Shown here piece after piece: positions 1 to 8,189 of a stretch of DNA of 64,000 nucleotides (positions are counted from its first letter, which is position 1; each line of letters starts with the position of its first letter). The translations under genes were made by a program, and so were the position numbers. The stretch covers positions 496,001-560,000 of the forward strand of contig OZ242299.1 in the NCBI GenBank assembly GCA_965207995.1. Direction: 5' to 3'. The notes beneath the pieces were generated by a model that ran no database searches, was not told the origin of the DNA, and saw only the letters and a list, made by a program, of their open reading frames with translations. This stretch comes from DAOUKH01 sp965207995. Its GTDB lineage: Bacteria > Chloroflexota > Dehalococcoidia > SHYB01.

Positions 1-19
1 CGAAAGCAGCCACGGCCCC

Positions 20-25
20 ATTATA
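20..25 (-). promoter_or_regulatory. -10-like TATAAT box pointing out of the window
   Basis: Read on the minus strand this is a perfect TATAAT. It would serve a gene to the left of the window, divergent from aroC. No convincing -35 is visible. Confidence 0.3.
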
Positions 26-59
26 CGCCCGCGCGGGAGGTCACGGAGCCCTCGCGTGC

Positions 60-65
60 TACACT
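60..65 (+). promoter_or_regulatory. Candidate -10 box (TACACT) of aroC
   Basis: TACACT lies about 54 bases before the preferred aroC start at 119. The same hexamer sits before the HNH gene (2105-2110) and vapB (15005-15010). The -35 is weak. If this is a real -10, the ATG at 56 is upstream of transcription start and cannot be used. Confidence 0.3.
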
Positions 66-118
66 GGAAGGTAGGGCATTCTCCTTCTTCCGCCGGCCTT
101 CGGGCAGGTCTGCGACTC

Positions 119-1297
119 TTGGGCAACTTCCGCTTCCTCACTTCCGGCGAGTCTCATGGCAGAGGCCTCAACGTGATCGTTGAGGGCGTCCCCGCAGGGC
201 TGCCGCTCACCGAAGACTACCTGCGCCGCGACATGGAACGCCGCCAGAAGGGCTACGGCCGCGGCGGGCGCATGAAGATCGAGAAGGACGAGGCGAAGAT
301 CATCGCCGGCGTCCGCCACGGCCTCACCCTGGGCAGCCCCATCTCCCTCTGGGTGCGGAACCGCGACTGGGTCAACTGGGAGCACGGCATGTCGTCCGAG
401 CCCCTGGACGACGGCCCCCACGAGGGCAAGGGCCTGGAGCGCGTGACCCGGCTGCGCCCCGGTCACGCCGACCTTGCCGGCGTGGTGAAGTTCGGCCAGG
501 ACGACGTCCGCAACATCCTCGAGCGCGCCAGCGCGCGGGAGACCGCGGGCCGCGTCGCCGCCGGCGGCGTGGCGCGCCGCTTCCTCGAAGAGCTCGGCGT
601 CGAGATCAACGCCCACGTTGTCTCCATCGCGGGGGTCGAGTCGAAGCCGAAAGGCGACATCGACTGGGACGCCGTCGAGGCGTCGCCGGTGCGGTGCGCC
701 GACCCCGCAGCCGAGCAGCCCATGATGGCCGCGATCGACGAGGCGAAGCGCTCCAAGAACACCGCGGGCGGCGTTTTCGAGGTCATCGCCACCGGCGTCC
801 CCATCGGGCTTGGAAGCCACATCCAGTGGGACCGGAAGCTCGACGGCAAGCTGGCCCAGGCCATGATGAGCATCCACGCCGTCAAGGGCGTCGAGATCGG
901 CCTCGGCTTCGCGCAGACCCGCCTCATGGGGTCGGAGGTGCACGACATCATCGAGCCCTGGGCCGGCGGCGCACCCAAGTGGGTCCGCCGCAGCAACAAC
1001 GCGGGCGGCCTCGAGGGCGGCATGACCACTGGCCAGCCCGTCGTCGTGCGCGTCGCCATCAAGCCGATCTCGACCTTGGCCAAGCCGCTCCCGTCGGTCG
1101 ACATGGACACCGGCGAGGTCGTCGAGGCGCACTACGAGCGCAGCGACGTCTGCCAAGTGCCGCCGGGCTGCGTCGTGGGCGAGGCCATGATGGCCCTGAT
1201 ACTCGCCGGCGCCATGCTCGAGAAGTTCGGCGGCGACCACATCGACGAGACGCGCCGCAACCACCGCGCCTTCATGGAGGCCAGCGGCCAGACGTAG
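119..1297 (+). CDS. aroC: Chorismate synthase
   Basis: Catalyses the last step of the shikimate pathway, 5-enolpyruvylshikimate 3-phosphate to chorismate, using reduced FMN; cytosolic. The FRFLTSGESHG N-terminal motif, the RASARETAGRVA stretch and the C-terminal NAGGLEGGMTTGQ segment are family hallmarks, and 392 residues is the usual length. An ATG at 56 would add 21 residues with no counterpart in the family and lies before a candidate -10 at 60-65. A TTG at 119, directly before GNFRFLTSGESHG, fits the family N-terminus. The next shikimate genes (aroKB) are on the same strand 7 kb away, separated by an accessory lipoprotein block. The function is secure and the start is moderately sure. Confidence 0.93.
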   Translation: MGNFRFLTSGESHGRGLNVIVEGVPAGLPLTEDYLRRDMERRQKGYGRGGRMKIEKDEAKIIAGVRHGLTLGSPISLWVRNRDWVNWEHGMSSEPLDDGPHEGKGLERVTRLRPGHADLAGVVKFGQDDVRNILERASARETAGRVAAGGVARRFLEELGVEINAHVVSIAGVESKPKGDIDWDAVEASPVRCADPAAEQPMMAAIDEAKRSKNTAGGVFEVIATGVPIGLGSHIQWDRKLDGKLAQAMMSIHAVKGVEIGLGFAQTRLMGSEVHDIIEPWAGGAPKWVRRSNNAGGLEGGMTTGQPVVVRVAIKPISTLAKPLPSVDMDTGEVVEAHYERSDVCQVPPGCVVGEAMMALILAGAMLEKFGGDHIDETRRNHRAFMEASGQT

Positions 1298-1439
1298 CTC
1301 CAACACTATAAGAACGCTCCGCGCGGGCACGGGACTAGCGGGCAGGTGGATTCCGAGAACCAACCCCTTGCCGCCGTGACCCAGCGCTTGGATTCCGAAA
1401 GAAGGAGGCGAGAGGACCATTGGCGCGGCTGAGATGAGG

Positions 1440-1457
1440 ACGCGCGCAAGCGCGCGT
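1440..1457. repeat. Short inverted repeat downstream of aroC
   Basis: ACGCGCGC and GCGCGCGT form 8-bp arms with a 2-nt loop in the gap after aroC. No T-run follows, so it is not a classical intrinsic terminator. The rest of 1298-1485 shows a partly repeated TGGATTCCGA motif and nothing else recognisable. Confidence 0.35.
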
Positions 1458-1485
1458 AGGCCGGAGCCGAAGGCCCTCCACGATC

Positions 1486-1569
1486 ATGAACAGCGATACA
1501 CCGCGCTTCGTCGCGTTTTCCGCTCTTGCCGTCGTCGCGGCCCTGCTCGCCGCGGCACTGCTCACCTAG
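1486..1569 (+). CDS. Possible 27-residue hydrophobic peptide
   Basis: A short ATG-to-TAG frame encodes a charged N-terminus (MNSDTPR) followed by one Ala/Leu/Val-rich stretch long enough to span a membrane. It resembles small single-helix membrane peptides that are often missed, but there is no clear ribosome binding site, and a GC-rich intergenic region can give such a frame by chance. No function can be assigned. Confidence 0.22.
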   Translation: MNSDTPRFVAFSALAVVAALLAAALLT

Positions 1570-1825
1570 CGCCCACCATCGACCCACCGCCCCCTCCGGC
1601 CTCCTTGCGAAGGGCGCCCCTTAAACCTCCCTCCCCCTGGGAGGGACTGAGGGCGGGCCGGGGCGGGGCCGGATGGTCTTCCCTCTTCTCCCCCTTGGGG
1701 CGTTACCGTAAGCCTCTCTCCCTCTGGGAGAGACTGAGAGAGGGCCGGGGCGGGGCCGGGTGGTCTTCCCTCTTCTCCCCACAGAGACCTTTGCACAACC
1801 TCCGACGACGCCGGTGGATCATCCA

Positions 1826-1851
1826 TGTAGGGGCAACCCTCGTGGTTGCCC
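1826..1851. repeat. TGTAGGGGC palindromic unit, copy 1
   Basis: Constant TGTAGGGGC leader followed by a palindrome with arms GGGCAACC and GGTTGCCC. The palindrome sequence differs between copies while the self-complementarity is kept. Confidence 0.6.
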
Positions 1852-1878
1852 AGGGGGTGCGGGCGGGGTCTTCTCTCC

Positions 1879-1903
1879 TGTAGGGGCGATTCGCGAATCG
1901 CCC
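1879..1903. repeat. TGTAGGGGC palindromic unit, copy 2
   Basis: Same leader as copy 1. Here the core is a perfect 20-nt palindrome centred on TTCGCGAA, unlike copy 1 in sequence but alike in fold. Confidence 0.6.
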
Positions 1904-2030
1904 GTCCTATCCCCCGAACGGCCTCACGGGGGTAGGCCCAAGGTTACGCAAGGTCTCCCTCGGGAGAAGATTGAGATGAGGGGCCCCCTCATCACCACCA
2001 ACCGCCACCGAAACCCGCCGCCCCCTCCCC

Positions 2031-2055
2031 TGTAGGGGCGCGTCGCGACGCACCC
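2031..2055. repeat. TGTAGGGGC palindromic unit, copy 3
   Basis: Same leader; the core is centred on GCGTCGCGACGC, with one outer mismatch. It ends 65 bases before the HNH-nuclease gene. Confidence 0.6.
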
Positions 2056-2104
2056 GCTCCCCCACCACCGCCAACCTCCGCCCTTGGCGCCCTCCCCACG
2101 ACGC

Positions 2105-2110
2105 TACACT
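2105..2110 (+). promoter_or_regulatory. Candidate -10 box (TACACT) of the HNH lipoprotein gene
   Basis: TACACT ends 10 bases before the ATG at 2121, so transcription would start within a few bases of the codon and leave no room for a Shine-Dalgarno sequence. A TTGGCG at 2084-2089 is a possible but close-spaced (15 bp) -35. Confidence 0.3.
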
Positions 2111-2120
2111 GTAGCCAGCC

Positions 2121-3035
2121 ATGCCCCATCCAAAACCCTTCCAAAAATGGAAACCCTGGGCAGGCACGCTGGCGCTGCTCGCCGCCTTCCTGCTCATCTC
2201 TGCCTGCGAGGTCGACCTCCCCGGCGCGGCGCCGACCGCCACGCCGCTGTCGCCCACGCCCACCTCCGGCCCCCAGCTCGTCCCCGCGCCCACAGCCCTA
2301 CCCAGCGGCCTGCCGCAGCTGCTGGTCCGCCCAGTGCCGTTCAATCTACCGAGATACGACCGCGACGACTGGCGCCACTGGGTCGACGACGACGGCGACT
2401 GCCAGAACGCCCGCCACGAGACCCTGGTCGCTGAATCTCGCATCGCGGTGACCTTCACCGACGAGGAGCGCTGCATCGTGGCGGCGGGCGAATGGCTCGA
2501 CCCCTACACCGGCGACATCCTCACCTCGGCGCGCGACCTCGACGTCGACCACATGGTGCCGCTATCCAACGCCCACCGCTCCGGCGCGTGGGACTGGGAC
2601 GCCGCCCGCCGCCGCGCCTACGCCAACGACCTCACCTACGCCAACCACCTGATCGCGGTGACCAACTCGGTCAACCGCGCCAAGTCCGACAGCGGCCCCG
2701 AGGAATGGCGCCCGCCGGACGCCTCCTACTGGTGCCAATACGCCATCGACTGGGCCGCCATCAAGTCCGACTGGGGCCTCTCCGCCACCCCGGCGGAATG
2801 GGACGCCCTCCTCGAAATGGCCGCCACCTGCGGCGAAGACTTCCCTCCCACACCCACGCCTCCGCCCACTGCCACCCTCGCCCCCGCCGCAACCACCTAC
2901 GCCTCCTGCGACGAAGCCGAACGCGCCGGCGTCCAACGTCAGCAGGGCAGCAAGGGCGACGGCCAAGGCTTCCCCGCCGAGACGGTCCCCAGCGCGCGGG
3001 ACGGTGACGGGGATGGGGTGGTCTGCGAGCGGTAG
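2121..3035 (+). CDS. Secreted HNH-endonuclease-family (DUF1524-like) lipoprotein with Excalibur domain
   Basis: A lipoprotein signal ends in a LISAC lipobox (Cys29), so the protein should be anchored outside the cytoplasmic membrane. A Pro/Thr-rich linker follows. The core, residues about 75-230, carries the DVDHMVPLSNAHRSGAW motif near 140-156 and a later ANDLTYANHLIAV segment, matching DUF1524/GmrSD-C-like HNH nucleases, where DH is the metal/general-base pair. After a second TPTPPP linker the last 45 residues form an Excalibur-type calcium-binding motif (DGDGDGVVCE). Homologues are usually annotated as extracellular DNases or HNH proteins; a role in scavenging DNA or attacking neighbours is inference. 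It is followed convergently by an LRR lipoprotein gene. Confidence 0.82.
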   Translation: MPHPKPFQKWKPWAGTLALLAAFLLISACEVDLPGAAPTATPLSPTPTSGPQLVPAPTALPSGLPQLLVRPVPFNLPRYDRDDWRHWVDDDGDCQNARHETLVAESRIAVTFTDEERCIVAAGEWLDPYTGDILTSARDLDVDHMVPLSNAHRSGAWDWDAARRRAYANDLTYANHLIAVTNSVNRAKSDSGPEEWRPPDASYWCQYAIDWAAIKSDWGLSATPAEWDALLEMAATCGEDFPPTPTPPPTATLAPAATTYASCDEAERAGVQRQQGSKGDGQGFPAETVPSARDGDGDGVVCER

Positions 3036-3051
3036 GCGCCCTTCCCGGTCA

Positions 3052-4728
3052 CTAAGTGCGGCAGGTGTCGCCTCGCACGTCTTCTAGTCTCTCGAGCCAT
3101 ACCTGGAAATCAGGGTCTGTCGGCGCGCATAGCCCTGAGTTGTCGTGGAAGTGCAACATGCTCAGTTCCGACAGTTGCACGAAGCTCGCAGGAAGCGCAC
3201 CCGTCAACTGGTTCTCGCTGAGGACAAGCTGACGCAGACCAGAGAGGTTAGCCAGTTGCCCCGGCACAGGCCCCGTCAGTTGATTGGCACCGAGCCACAG
3301 CCACCCGAGGTTCGACAGGGCGCCGAGTTCGGCAGGGATTGGCCCCGTCAGTTGGTTTGCCTGCAGCAGGAGGGTATGGAGGGCGGCAAGGTTGGCAAGT
3401 TCAACGGGAACGGGCCCTGTCAGTTGGTTTCCGATCAGCTCCAGATATACCAACCTTGGCATCTTGCCGAGTTGAGGCGGGATCGGCCCCGTCAGCCGAT
3501 TGTAGCCAAGCCCCAACCATGCCAGATTCGGCAAGTTCCCAAATTCAGCGGGAATTGGTCCCGTCAATTCGTTCCCACCGAGCGACACGCTGTGCAGGTA
3601 AGGGAGGTCACCCAGTTGCGGGGGGATTGGCCCTGTCAGCCTGTTCCCGCCTAGCTCTAGAGTATCCAGGCGGGAGAGCTCGGCAAGTTCACCGGGGATT
3701 GGCCCTGTCAGTTCGTTCCCACCGAGCGACAGGCGTCCCAGGTAAGAGAGGTCGGCCAGTTGCGGTGGGATCGGTCCTGTCAATTGGTTGCCGGAAAGCG
3801 TGAGGCTCCGGAGATTGGAAAGGGCGGCCAGTTCCAGCGGAATCAGTCCCTCCAATTGATTGTAGTCGAGGTGGAGGCTCTCCAGATTGGAGAGGTCGCC
3901 GAGTTCAGGAGGGATTGGCCCTGTCAGTCCATTCCGACCGAGCGACAACACCCTCAACTCGGAAAGGTTGCCGAGTTCAATAGGGATTGGCCCCGTGAAT
4001 TGGTTGGACGCGAGGGACAGATTTTCGAGACTCGCAAGTTTGGCAATTTCAGCAGGGATCGGCCCCGTGAGTTCGTTCCCTCGCAGCAACAGGGTATGCA
4101 GGGCGGTGAGGTCGGCCAGTTGCGGCGGGATCGCTCCGGCCAATTGGTTGTGGTTGAGGGTCAGTTCCGTGACGTGACCGTTGCTGTCGATGGTGACTCC
4201 ATGCCATTGGACAAGCGGCCGGTCACTCAACCAGTTTTCATTGTTCTTCCAGTTCGGCCCGTCGGCAGCGTCGTACAGAGCCTCTAGCGCCGCTCTCTCC
4301 TCGGGGACAAACGCCGGCACGACGACGATGACCGGAGACCTAGGCGTGGGAGTCGGCGTTCGGGTAGCCGTTGCGCTGACCGATGGAGTCGGCATCGCCG
4401 TTGGTACCGGTGTCGGCGTCGCCGTTGGTACCGGTGTCGGTGTCGCCGTTGGTGCCGGTGTCGGCGTCGCCGTTGGTGCCGGTGTCGGCGTCGCCGTTGG
4501 TACCGGTGTCGGCGTTGCCGTTGGTACCGGTGTCGGCGTCGCCGTTGGCACCGGTGTCGGCGGCACCGTTGGTACCAGAGTCGTTGTTGGAGTGTCGGTC
4601 GGGACTACGGCGGGCGTAGCTGTAGGCGCCCCTGAACCCTCGCAGGCGCCGACCAGTGCGATGGCGCAGCACAGCAAGACCAACCAGACTGCCAGCCGGC
4701 GCGGGTGTATTCGATATGGTTCCGTCAT
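3052..4728 (-). CDS. Leucine-rich-repeat surface lipoprotein
   Basis: 558 residues from an ATG at 4728 with GAGGAA seven bases upstream; a longer frame to 4803 would run into an intergenic repeat. The signal ends in a VGAC lipobox (Cys29). Next comes a TATPTPVP linker made by eight 24-bp tandem repeats, then an N-cap (ALYDAADGPNWKNNENWL), then about 14 LRRs of 24 residues with the consensus LTGPIPPQLxxLxxLxxLxLxxNxL, and a cysteine-containing C-cap. The LTGxIP pattern is the type typical of plant LRR receptors. It likely works in protein-protein contact at the cell surface; the partner is unknown. It is paralogous to the next gene upstream. Confidence 0.85.
   Translation of the reverse strand: MTEPYRIHPRRLAVWLVLLCCAIALVGACEGSGAPTATPAVVPTDTPTTTLVPTVPPTPVPTATPTPVPTATPTPVPTATPTPAPTATPTPAPTATPTPVPTATPTPVPTAMPTPSVSATATRTPTPTPRSPVIVVVPAFVPEERAALEALYDAADGPNWKNNENWLSDRPLVQWHGVTIDSNGHVTELTLNHNQLAGAIPPQLADLTALHTLLLRGNELTGPIPAEIAKLASLENLSLASNQFTGPIPIELGNLSELRVLSLGRNGLTGPIPPELGDLSNLESLHLDYNQLEGLIPLELAALSNLRSLTLSGNQLTGPIPPQLADLSYLGRLSLGGNELTGPIPGELAELSRLDTLELGGNRLTGPIPPQLGDLPYLHSVSLGGNELTGPIPAEFGNLPNLAWLGLGYNRLTGPIPPQLGKMPRLVYLELIGNQLTGPVPVELANLAALHTLLLQANQLTGPIPAELGALSNLGWLWLGANQLTGPVPGQLANLSGLRQLVLSENQLTGALPASFVQLSELSMLHFHDNSGLCAPTDPDFQVWLERLEDVRGDTCRT
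4388..4579 (-). repeat. 24-bp tandem repeat, 8 copies, inside the LRR lipoprotein linker
   Basis: Eight near-identical 24-bp units (GTCGGCGTCGCCGTTGG on the plus strand plus a TACCGGT-type end) differ by a few point changes. On the coding strand each unit encodes eight residues of the TPTPVPTA type. Because 24 is a multiple of three, copy-number change would alter linker length without shifting frame. Confidence 0.85.
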
Positions 4729-4739
4729 CGATTCCTCGG

Positions 4740-4852
4740 GGCGGATAGTCTTCCCTCTTCTCCCCGGGCAGAAGAGGGAGGTGAGGGGCCCCCTCATCTC
4801 CACCGACCGCCGTCGAAACCCGCCCCTCTGTAGAGTCGAGTCGCGACTCCCC
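4740..4852. repeat. Composite intergenic repeat upstream of the first LRR gene
   Basis: Same order of modules as at 1960-2055: CTTCCCTCTTCTCCCC, a TGAGGGGCCCCCTCA palindrome, a conserved CGAAACCCGCC spacer and a TGTAG palindromic unit. The unit here (4829-4852) has diverged to TGTAGAGTC with a GAGTCGCGACTC core. It separates the two LRR genes. Confidence 0.6.
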
Positions 4853-4921
4853 GTCTCCGCCCGCCCGCAGCGGCGTCAAGAACGGCGTCGTCTGCGAGCA
4901 CTTGGTCTGCCTCCCTTGTCT

Positions 4922-7798
4922 CTAAGTGCCGCAGGTGTCGCCCCACACGTCTTCAATTCCCTGGAGCCAGGTCTGGAACGCCGAGTCCGCCGGTGCGCAC
5001 AGGCCGGCGTTGCCATCGAAAGAGATTTGCTTCAGGCCTTTCAGCGCTGTCAGGTTCGAAGGAATCCTTCCAGTGAGTTGATTTTCGCCGAGCGACAACA
5101 GCTGCAGGTTTACAAGGCTGCCTAGCTCGGGCGGAATAGGCCCTGTCAATTGGTTCCCGTAGAGCCTCAGGAACCGCAGCTTGCGGAGCTTGCCAACCTC
5201 CGGCGGGATCACTCCGGTCAACTGATTGCCATCGAGCGCCAGCGACTCCAGGCGGGTGAGATTGAAGAGTTCGGTCGGAATGGTCCCACTCAGGTGGTTC
5301 GTATAGAGGCTCAGATAGCGGAGGTTGGCAAGCCGACCTAGTTCAGCCGGGATAGTCCCAGTCAGTTGGTTCAATCCGAGATTCAGGGAATGGAGGTTTC
5401 TCAGGTTGCCAAGCTCGCGTGGAATGGCTCCTGTTAGCCGGTTGTGACCGAGCGACAGGGAGTCGAGGCTGGTGAGGTTGCCAAGTTCGGCTGGGATAGT
5501 CCCTGTAAGTTGGTTCCCCAATAGATGTAGCGACTTCAGACGGGGAAGTTCGCCGAGTGCGGGAGGAATGACTCCGGTCAACTCGTTATCCACGAGCGCC
5601 AGCCTTTCGAGGTTGGTAAGGCGACCGAGTTCAGGTGGTATAGGGCCTGTCAGTTGGTTGCTGCTAAGGGTCAGTTCACGGAGGTTGAGAAGGTTGCCTA
5701 AGCGGGAGGGAATAGCCCCCGTAAGCTCGGTAGAGTAGAGTCGCAACACCTGGAGGCCAGACAGGTCGGCGAGTTCGACGGGGATCGACCCTGCCAAGTT
5801 GTCGTCGCCGAACGATAGGACCGTCACCTCGGAGAGCTTCCCGACCTGCGATGGAATCGTTCCCCACAGTCCATTTCGATCGAGTTCGAGACCAGTAACG
5901 CGGCCGGCGCTGTTTGCGGTAACGCCGTACCACTCGCCAAGGGGCCGGTCCGTCAACCAGTTCGTGCTGTTCTTCCAGTTGGGGCCATCGGCGGCGTTGT
6001 AGAGCTCCACGAGCGCCGCCCTGTCTGCGCTTATGAGAGGGTTTGTCGGGCTAAGTATCGCCGTGCAGGTGTCTCCCTGCACGATCTCAATCTCACGAAG
6101 CCATGCCTGGAACGCGTCGTCAGCTGGCGCACAAAGCCCAGCATTTTGGTCGAAAAGGAAGCTGCGCAATTCCTTTAGTTCTGTCAGGAGTGATGGGATA
6201 GGCCCGGTCAGTTGGTTGTAAACGACACTTAGGTGTTGCAGGCCGGAGAGGTTGGCGAGTTCCGGGGGGATAGACCCTCGCAGGTCGTTTTTGCCGAGGG
6301 CCAGAGACTGGAGACTGTAGAGGCTGGCAAGCTGGGACGGGATCGGCCCCGTCAGTTGGTTCTCGTAGAGGCTCAGTTCCCGCAAGTTGAAGAGATTGGC
6401 GAGCTGCGGCGGGATAGGCCCCGTCAGTTCATTTCGGCTGAGGTACAGTTCCTGTAAGTTGTAGAGGTCGCCAAGCCGGGCCGGAATGGGCCCCGTCAGT
6501 CGATTGTTGTAGAGTCCCATGCCCTGCAAGTGGGTGAGGTTGCCGAGCTGCGGGGGGATGAAGCCTCTCAATCGATTGTCGTGGAGGTTCAGCCTGATCA
6601 CCCGGCCATTGCTGTCGGTCATGACGCCGTACCATTGTCCGAGCGGCCTGTCGCTTAACCAGTTGGTGTCGTTCTTCCAGTTAGGGCCACCGGTTGCGTG
6701 GTACAGGGCCACCAGTACAGGCCTGTCCGAGCTCGTGGAAGACGGGCTGGGAGTTGACGTTCTGGGACTAGGTGTTGCCGGGCACGTGTCTCCCCGGACG
6801 ATCTCAATCTTGTGAAGCCATACCTGGAACGAGGCGTCGGCCGACGCGCAAAGCCCGGCGTTGTCGTGGAAAAGAAAGAGGCGCAACTCCTTTAGGCTTG
6901 TCAGGACCGGAGGAATCGACCCTGTTAGCTGGTTGTGGACGACGTTGAGGTATCGCAGCCTGGAGAGGTTGGCGAGTTGCGGGGGGATGGGTCCCGTCAG
7001 CTCGTTTTGGCCGAGATATAGCCCTTCCAGTTTGGAGAGGTTGGCAAGTTGCGGGGGGATGGGTCCCGTCAATCGATTGTTGTAGAGTCCCAGCCCTTCC
7101 AGGTGGGCAAGGTCGCCAAGTTGCAGGGGGATGAATCCTCTCAGCCCGTTGCCGTAGAGGTTCACCCTGGTAACCCGGCCACTATTGTTGATCATGACGC
7201 CGTACCATTCGCCGAGCGGCCTGTCGCTTAACCAGTTGGTAGCGTTCTCCCAGTTGGGGCCGTCGGTTGCGTGGTAGAGCGCTACTAGCGACGCCCTATC
7301 GGATTCAATGCCTAGCTCTGAAGGCGTTGCGGTTGGTATCCGTGTCGGCGTGGCCGTGGGCATCGGTGTCGGCGTCGGCGCTTCCGTGGGCGCCGGCGTC
7401 GGCGTCGGCGTTACGACGATGAGAATGACCGGTGTGGGGGTCGGGGTGGGTGCGCGTGTCGGCGTGGGCGTCGCGGTGGGTGTCGCCGTAGCCGTGACGC
7501 GCGGGGTTGGCGTCGGCGTGGCGGTGACGATCCAAGGAGTCTGCGTCGGCTCGGGGGTGGCAGTGGGCGTGGCCGTCACCACGACGACCACCGGCGACGG
7601 TGTAGGCGGCGGTGTCGACGTCGCCGTCGGTGTCGGTGTCGCGGAGGGACTGGGGGAGGGAGTGGCGGTCGGAGGCGGCTCCGGCGCAGGGGACGGTTCC
7701 GGCGAGCCCTCGCACGCGGCGAGGAGCGCGATGGCGCAGCACAGCAGGCCCAACCAGAGCACCATGTGGCGCGGGCATCCGGCACGTGCCTTTGTCAT
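4922..7798 (-). CDS. Large three-block leucine-rich-repeat surface lipoprotein
   Basis: 958 residues. The lipoprotein signal ends in LAAC (Cys29), followed by about 130 residues of low-complexity Thr/Pro linker. Three successive LRR blocks follow, each opening with the same N-cap (ALYHATDGPNW, then NWLSDRPLG.WYGV) and each closing with a cysteine-bearing C-cap (NAGLCA..., GDTC). The blocks hold about 4, 6 and 12 repeats of the LTGPIP type. The architecture shows internal duplication of a whole capped LRR domain, and the C-caps are nearly identical to that of the neighbouring 558-residue paralogue. A surface adhesin or recognition role is inferred. A TATAAT at 7871-7876 lies upstream. Confidence 0.87.
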   Translation of the reverse strand: MTKARAGCPRHMVLWLGLLCCAIALLAACEGSPEPSPAPEPPPTATPSPSPSATPTPTATSTPPPTPSPVVVVVTATPTATPEPTQTPWIVTATPTPTPRVTATATPTATPTPTRAPTPTPTPVILIVVTPTPTPAPTEAPTPTPMPTATPTRIPTATPSELGIESDRASLVALYHATDGPNWENATNWLSDRPLGEWYGVMINNSGRVTRVNLYGNGLRGFIPLQLGDLAHLEGLGLYNNRLTGPIPPQLANLSKLEGLYLGQNELTGPIPPQLANLSRLRYLNVVHNQLTGSIPPVLTSLKELRLFLFHDNAGLCASADASFQVWLHKIEIVRGDTCPATPSPRTSTPSPSSTSSDRPVLVALYHATGGPNWKNDTNWLSDRPLGQWYGVMTDSNGRVIRLNLHDNRLRGFIPPQLGNLTHLQGMGLYNNRLTGPIPARLGDLYNLQELYLSRNELTGPIPPQLANLFNLRELSLYENQLTGPIPSQLASLYSLQSLALGKNDLRGSIPPELANLSGLQHLSVVYNQLTGPIPSLLTELKELRSFLFDQNAGLCAPADDAFQAWLREIEIVQGDTCTAILSPTNPLISADRAALVELYNAADGPNWKNSTNWLTDRPLGEWYGVTANSAGRVTGLELDRNGLWGTIPSQVGKLSEVTVLSFGDDNLAGSIPVELADLSGLQVLRLYSTELTGAIPSRLGNLLNLRELTLSSNQLTGPIPPELGRLTNLERLALVDNELTGVIPPALGELPRLKSLHLLGNQLTGTIPAELGNLTSLDSLSLGHNRLTGAIPRELGNLRNLHSLNLGLNQLTGTIPAELGRLANLRYLSLYTNHLSGTIPTELFNLTRLESLALDGNQLTGVIPPEVGKLRKLRFLRLYGNQLTGPIPPELGSLVNLQLLSLGENQLTGRIPSNLTALKGLKQISFDGNAGLCAPADSAFQTWLQGIEDVWGDTCGT

Positions 7799-7870
7799 GG
7801 GTTACGCTACCAGAGGGACGGAGTTCAGGGCTCTGCCGTGCTACCTAAATTGCGTGACGGAATTGCGGGC

Positions 7871-7903
7871 ATTATACGATGCCATGCACAAAACTCATGG
7901 CAT
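7871..7903 (-). promoter_or_regulatory. Candidate promoter and operator of the large LRR gene
   Basis: On the minus strand a perfect TATAAT lies at 7871-7876, 73 bases before the ATG. An inverted repeat (ATGCCATG at 7879-7886 and CATGGCAT at 7896-7903, 9-nt loop) sits immediately upstream of it, where a regulator could block polymerase. No good -35 is seen. Confidence 0.4.
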
Positions 7904-8189
7904 GCTCATGCACCGCTCACACTTAGCCAGATGGCGACGAGGGACAGCCCGGCCCATCGGCCAATGGCTTGATGTCGCCCCCGCCCGTGACACCCTCACA
8001 TTGACGCCCCGTACCCTCGCTGCTAAAGTAGCGATACCGAACGCATGTTCGTGGCCTGTGGTCCGCCCTTAGAGGGGGCGGCGTGCACTGCCTCTAACGG
8101 TGTTATTGGGCCGGACTGAACGAGCCTGCCGGATCGGCCTTCGGGTCGTCTGCTCGGAGCGCGCCCGAGCAGGCTGACCCTAGGGCCTC

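Larger units (their letters stand above)
1604..2055. repeat. Dispersed intergenic repeat cluster, left edge of the lipoprotein block
   Basis: This gene-free stretch is built of repeat modules seen elsewhere in the window. Two copies of a CCTCTCCC / GGGAGAGACTGAGAG hairpin-like module lie at about 1623-1760. A CTTCCCTCTTCTCCCC module occurs with ACCTTTGCACAAC. A GAGATGAGGGGCCCCCTCATC palindromic module lies near 1974-1992. Three copies of a TGTAGGGGC palindromic unit lie at 1826-1851, 1879-1903 and 2031-2055. Related material lies at 4740-4852, 8190-8412 and 62756-63420. Confidence 0.7.

Noticed and set aside
59..1420. Long antisense open frame over aroC
   Set aside because: High-GC codon bias leaves antisense frames open; composition is Val/Ala/Gly/Asp-rich without any family pattern, while aroC on the plus strand is unmistakable.
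1306..1587. Minus-strand 93-codon frame after aroC
   Set aside because: Low-complexity Arg/Gly/Glu composition, no ribosome site, overlaps a hairpin; not supported.
4388..4579. CRISPR-like regular repeat
   Set aside because: Contiguous 24-bp units without spacers, fully inside a coding frame, encoding a TPTPVPTA linker.
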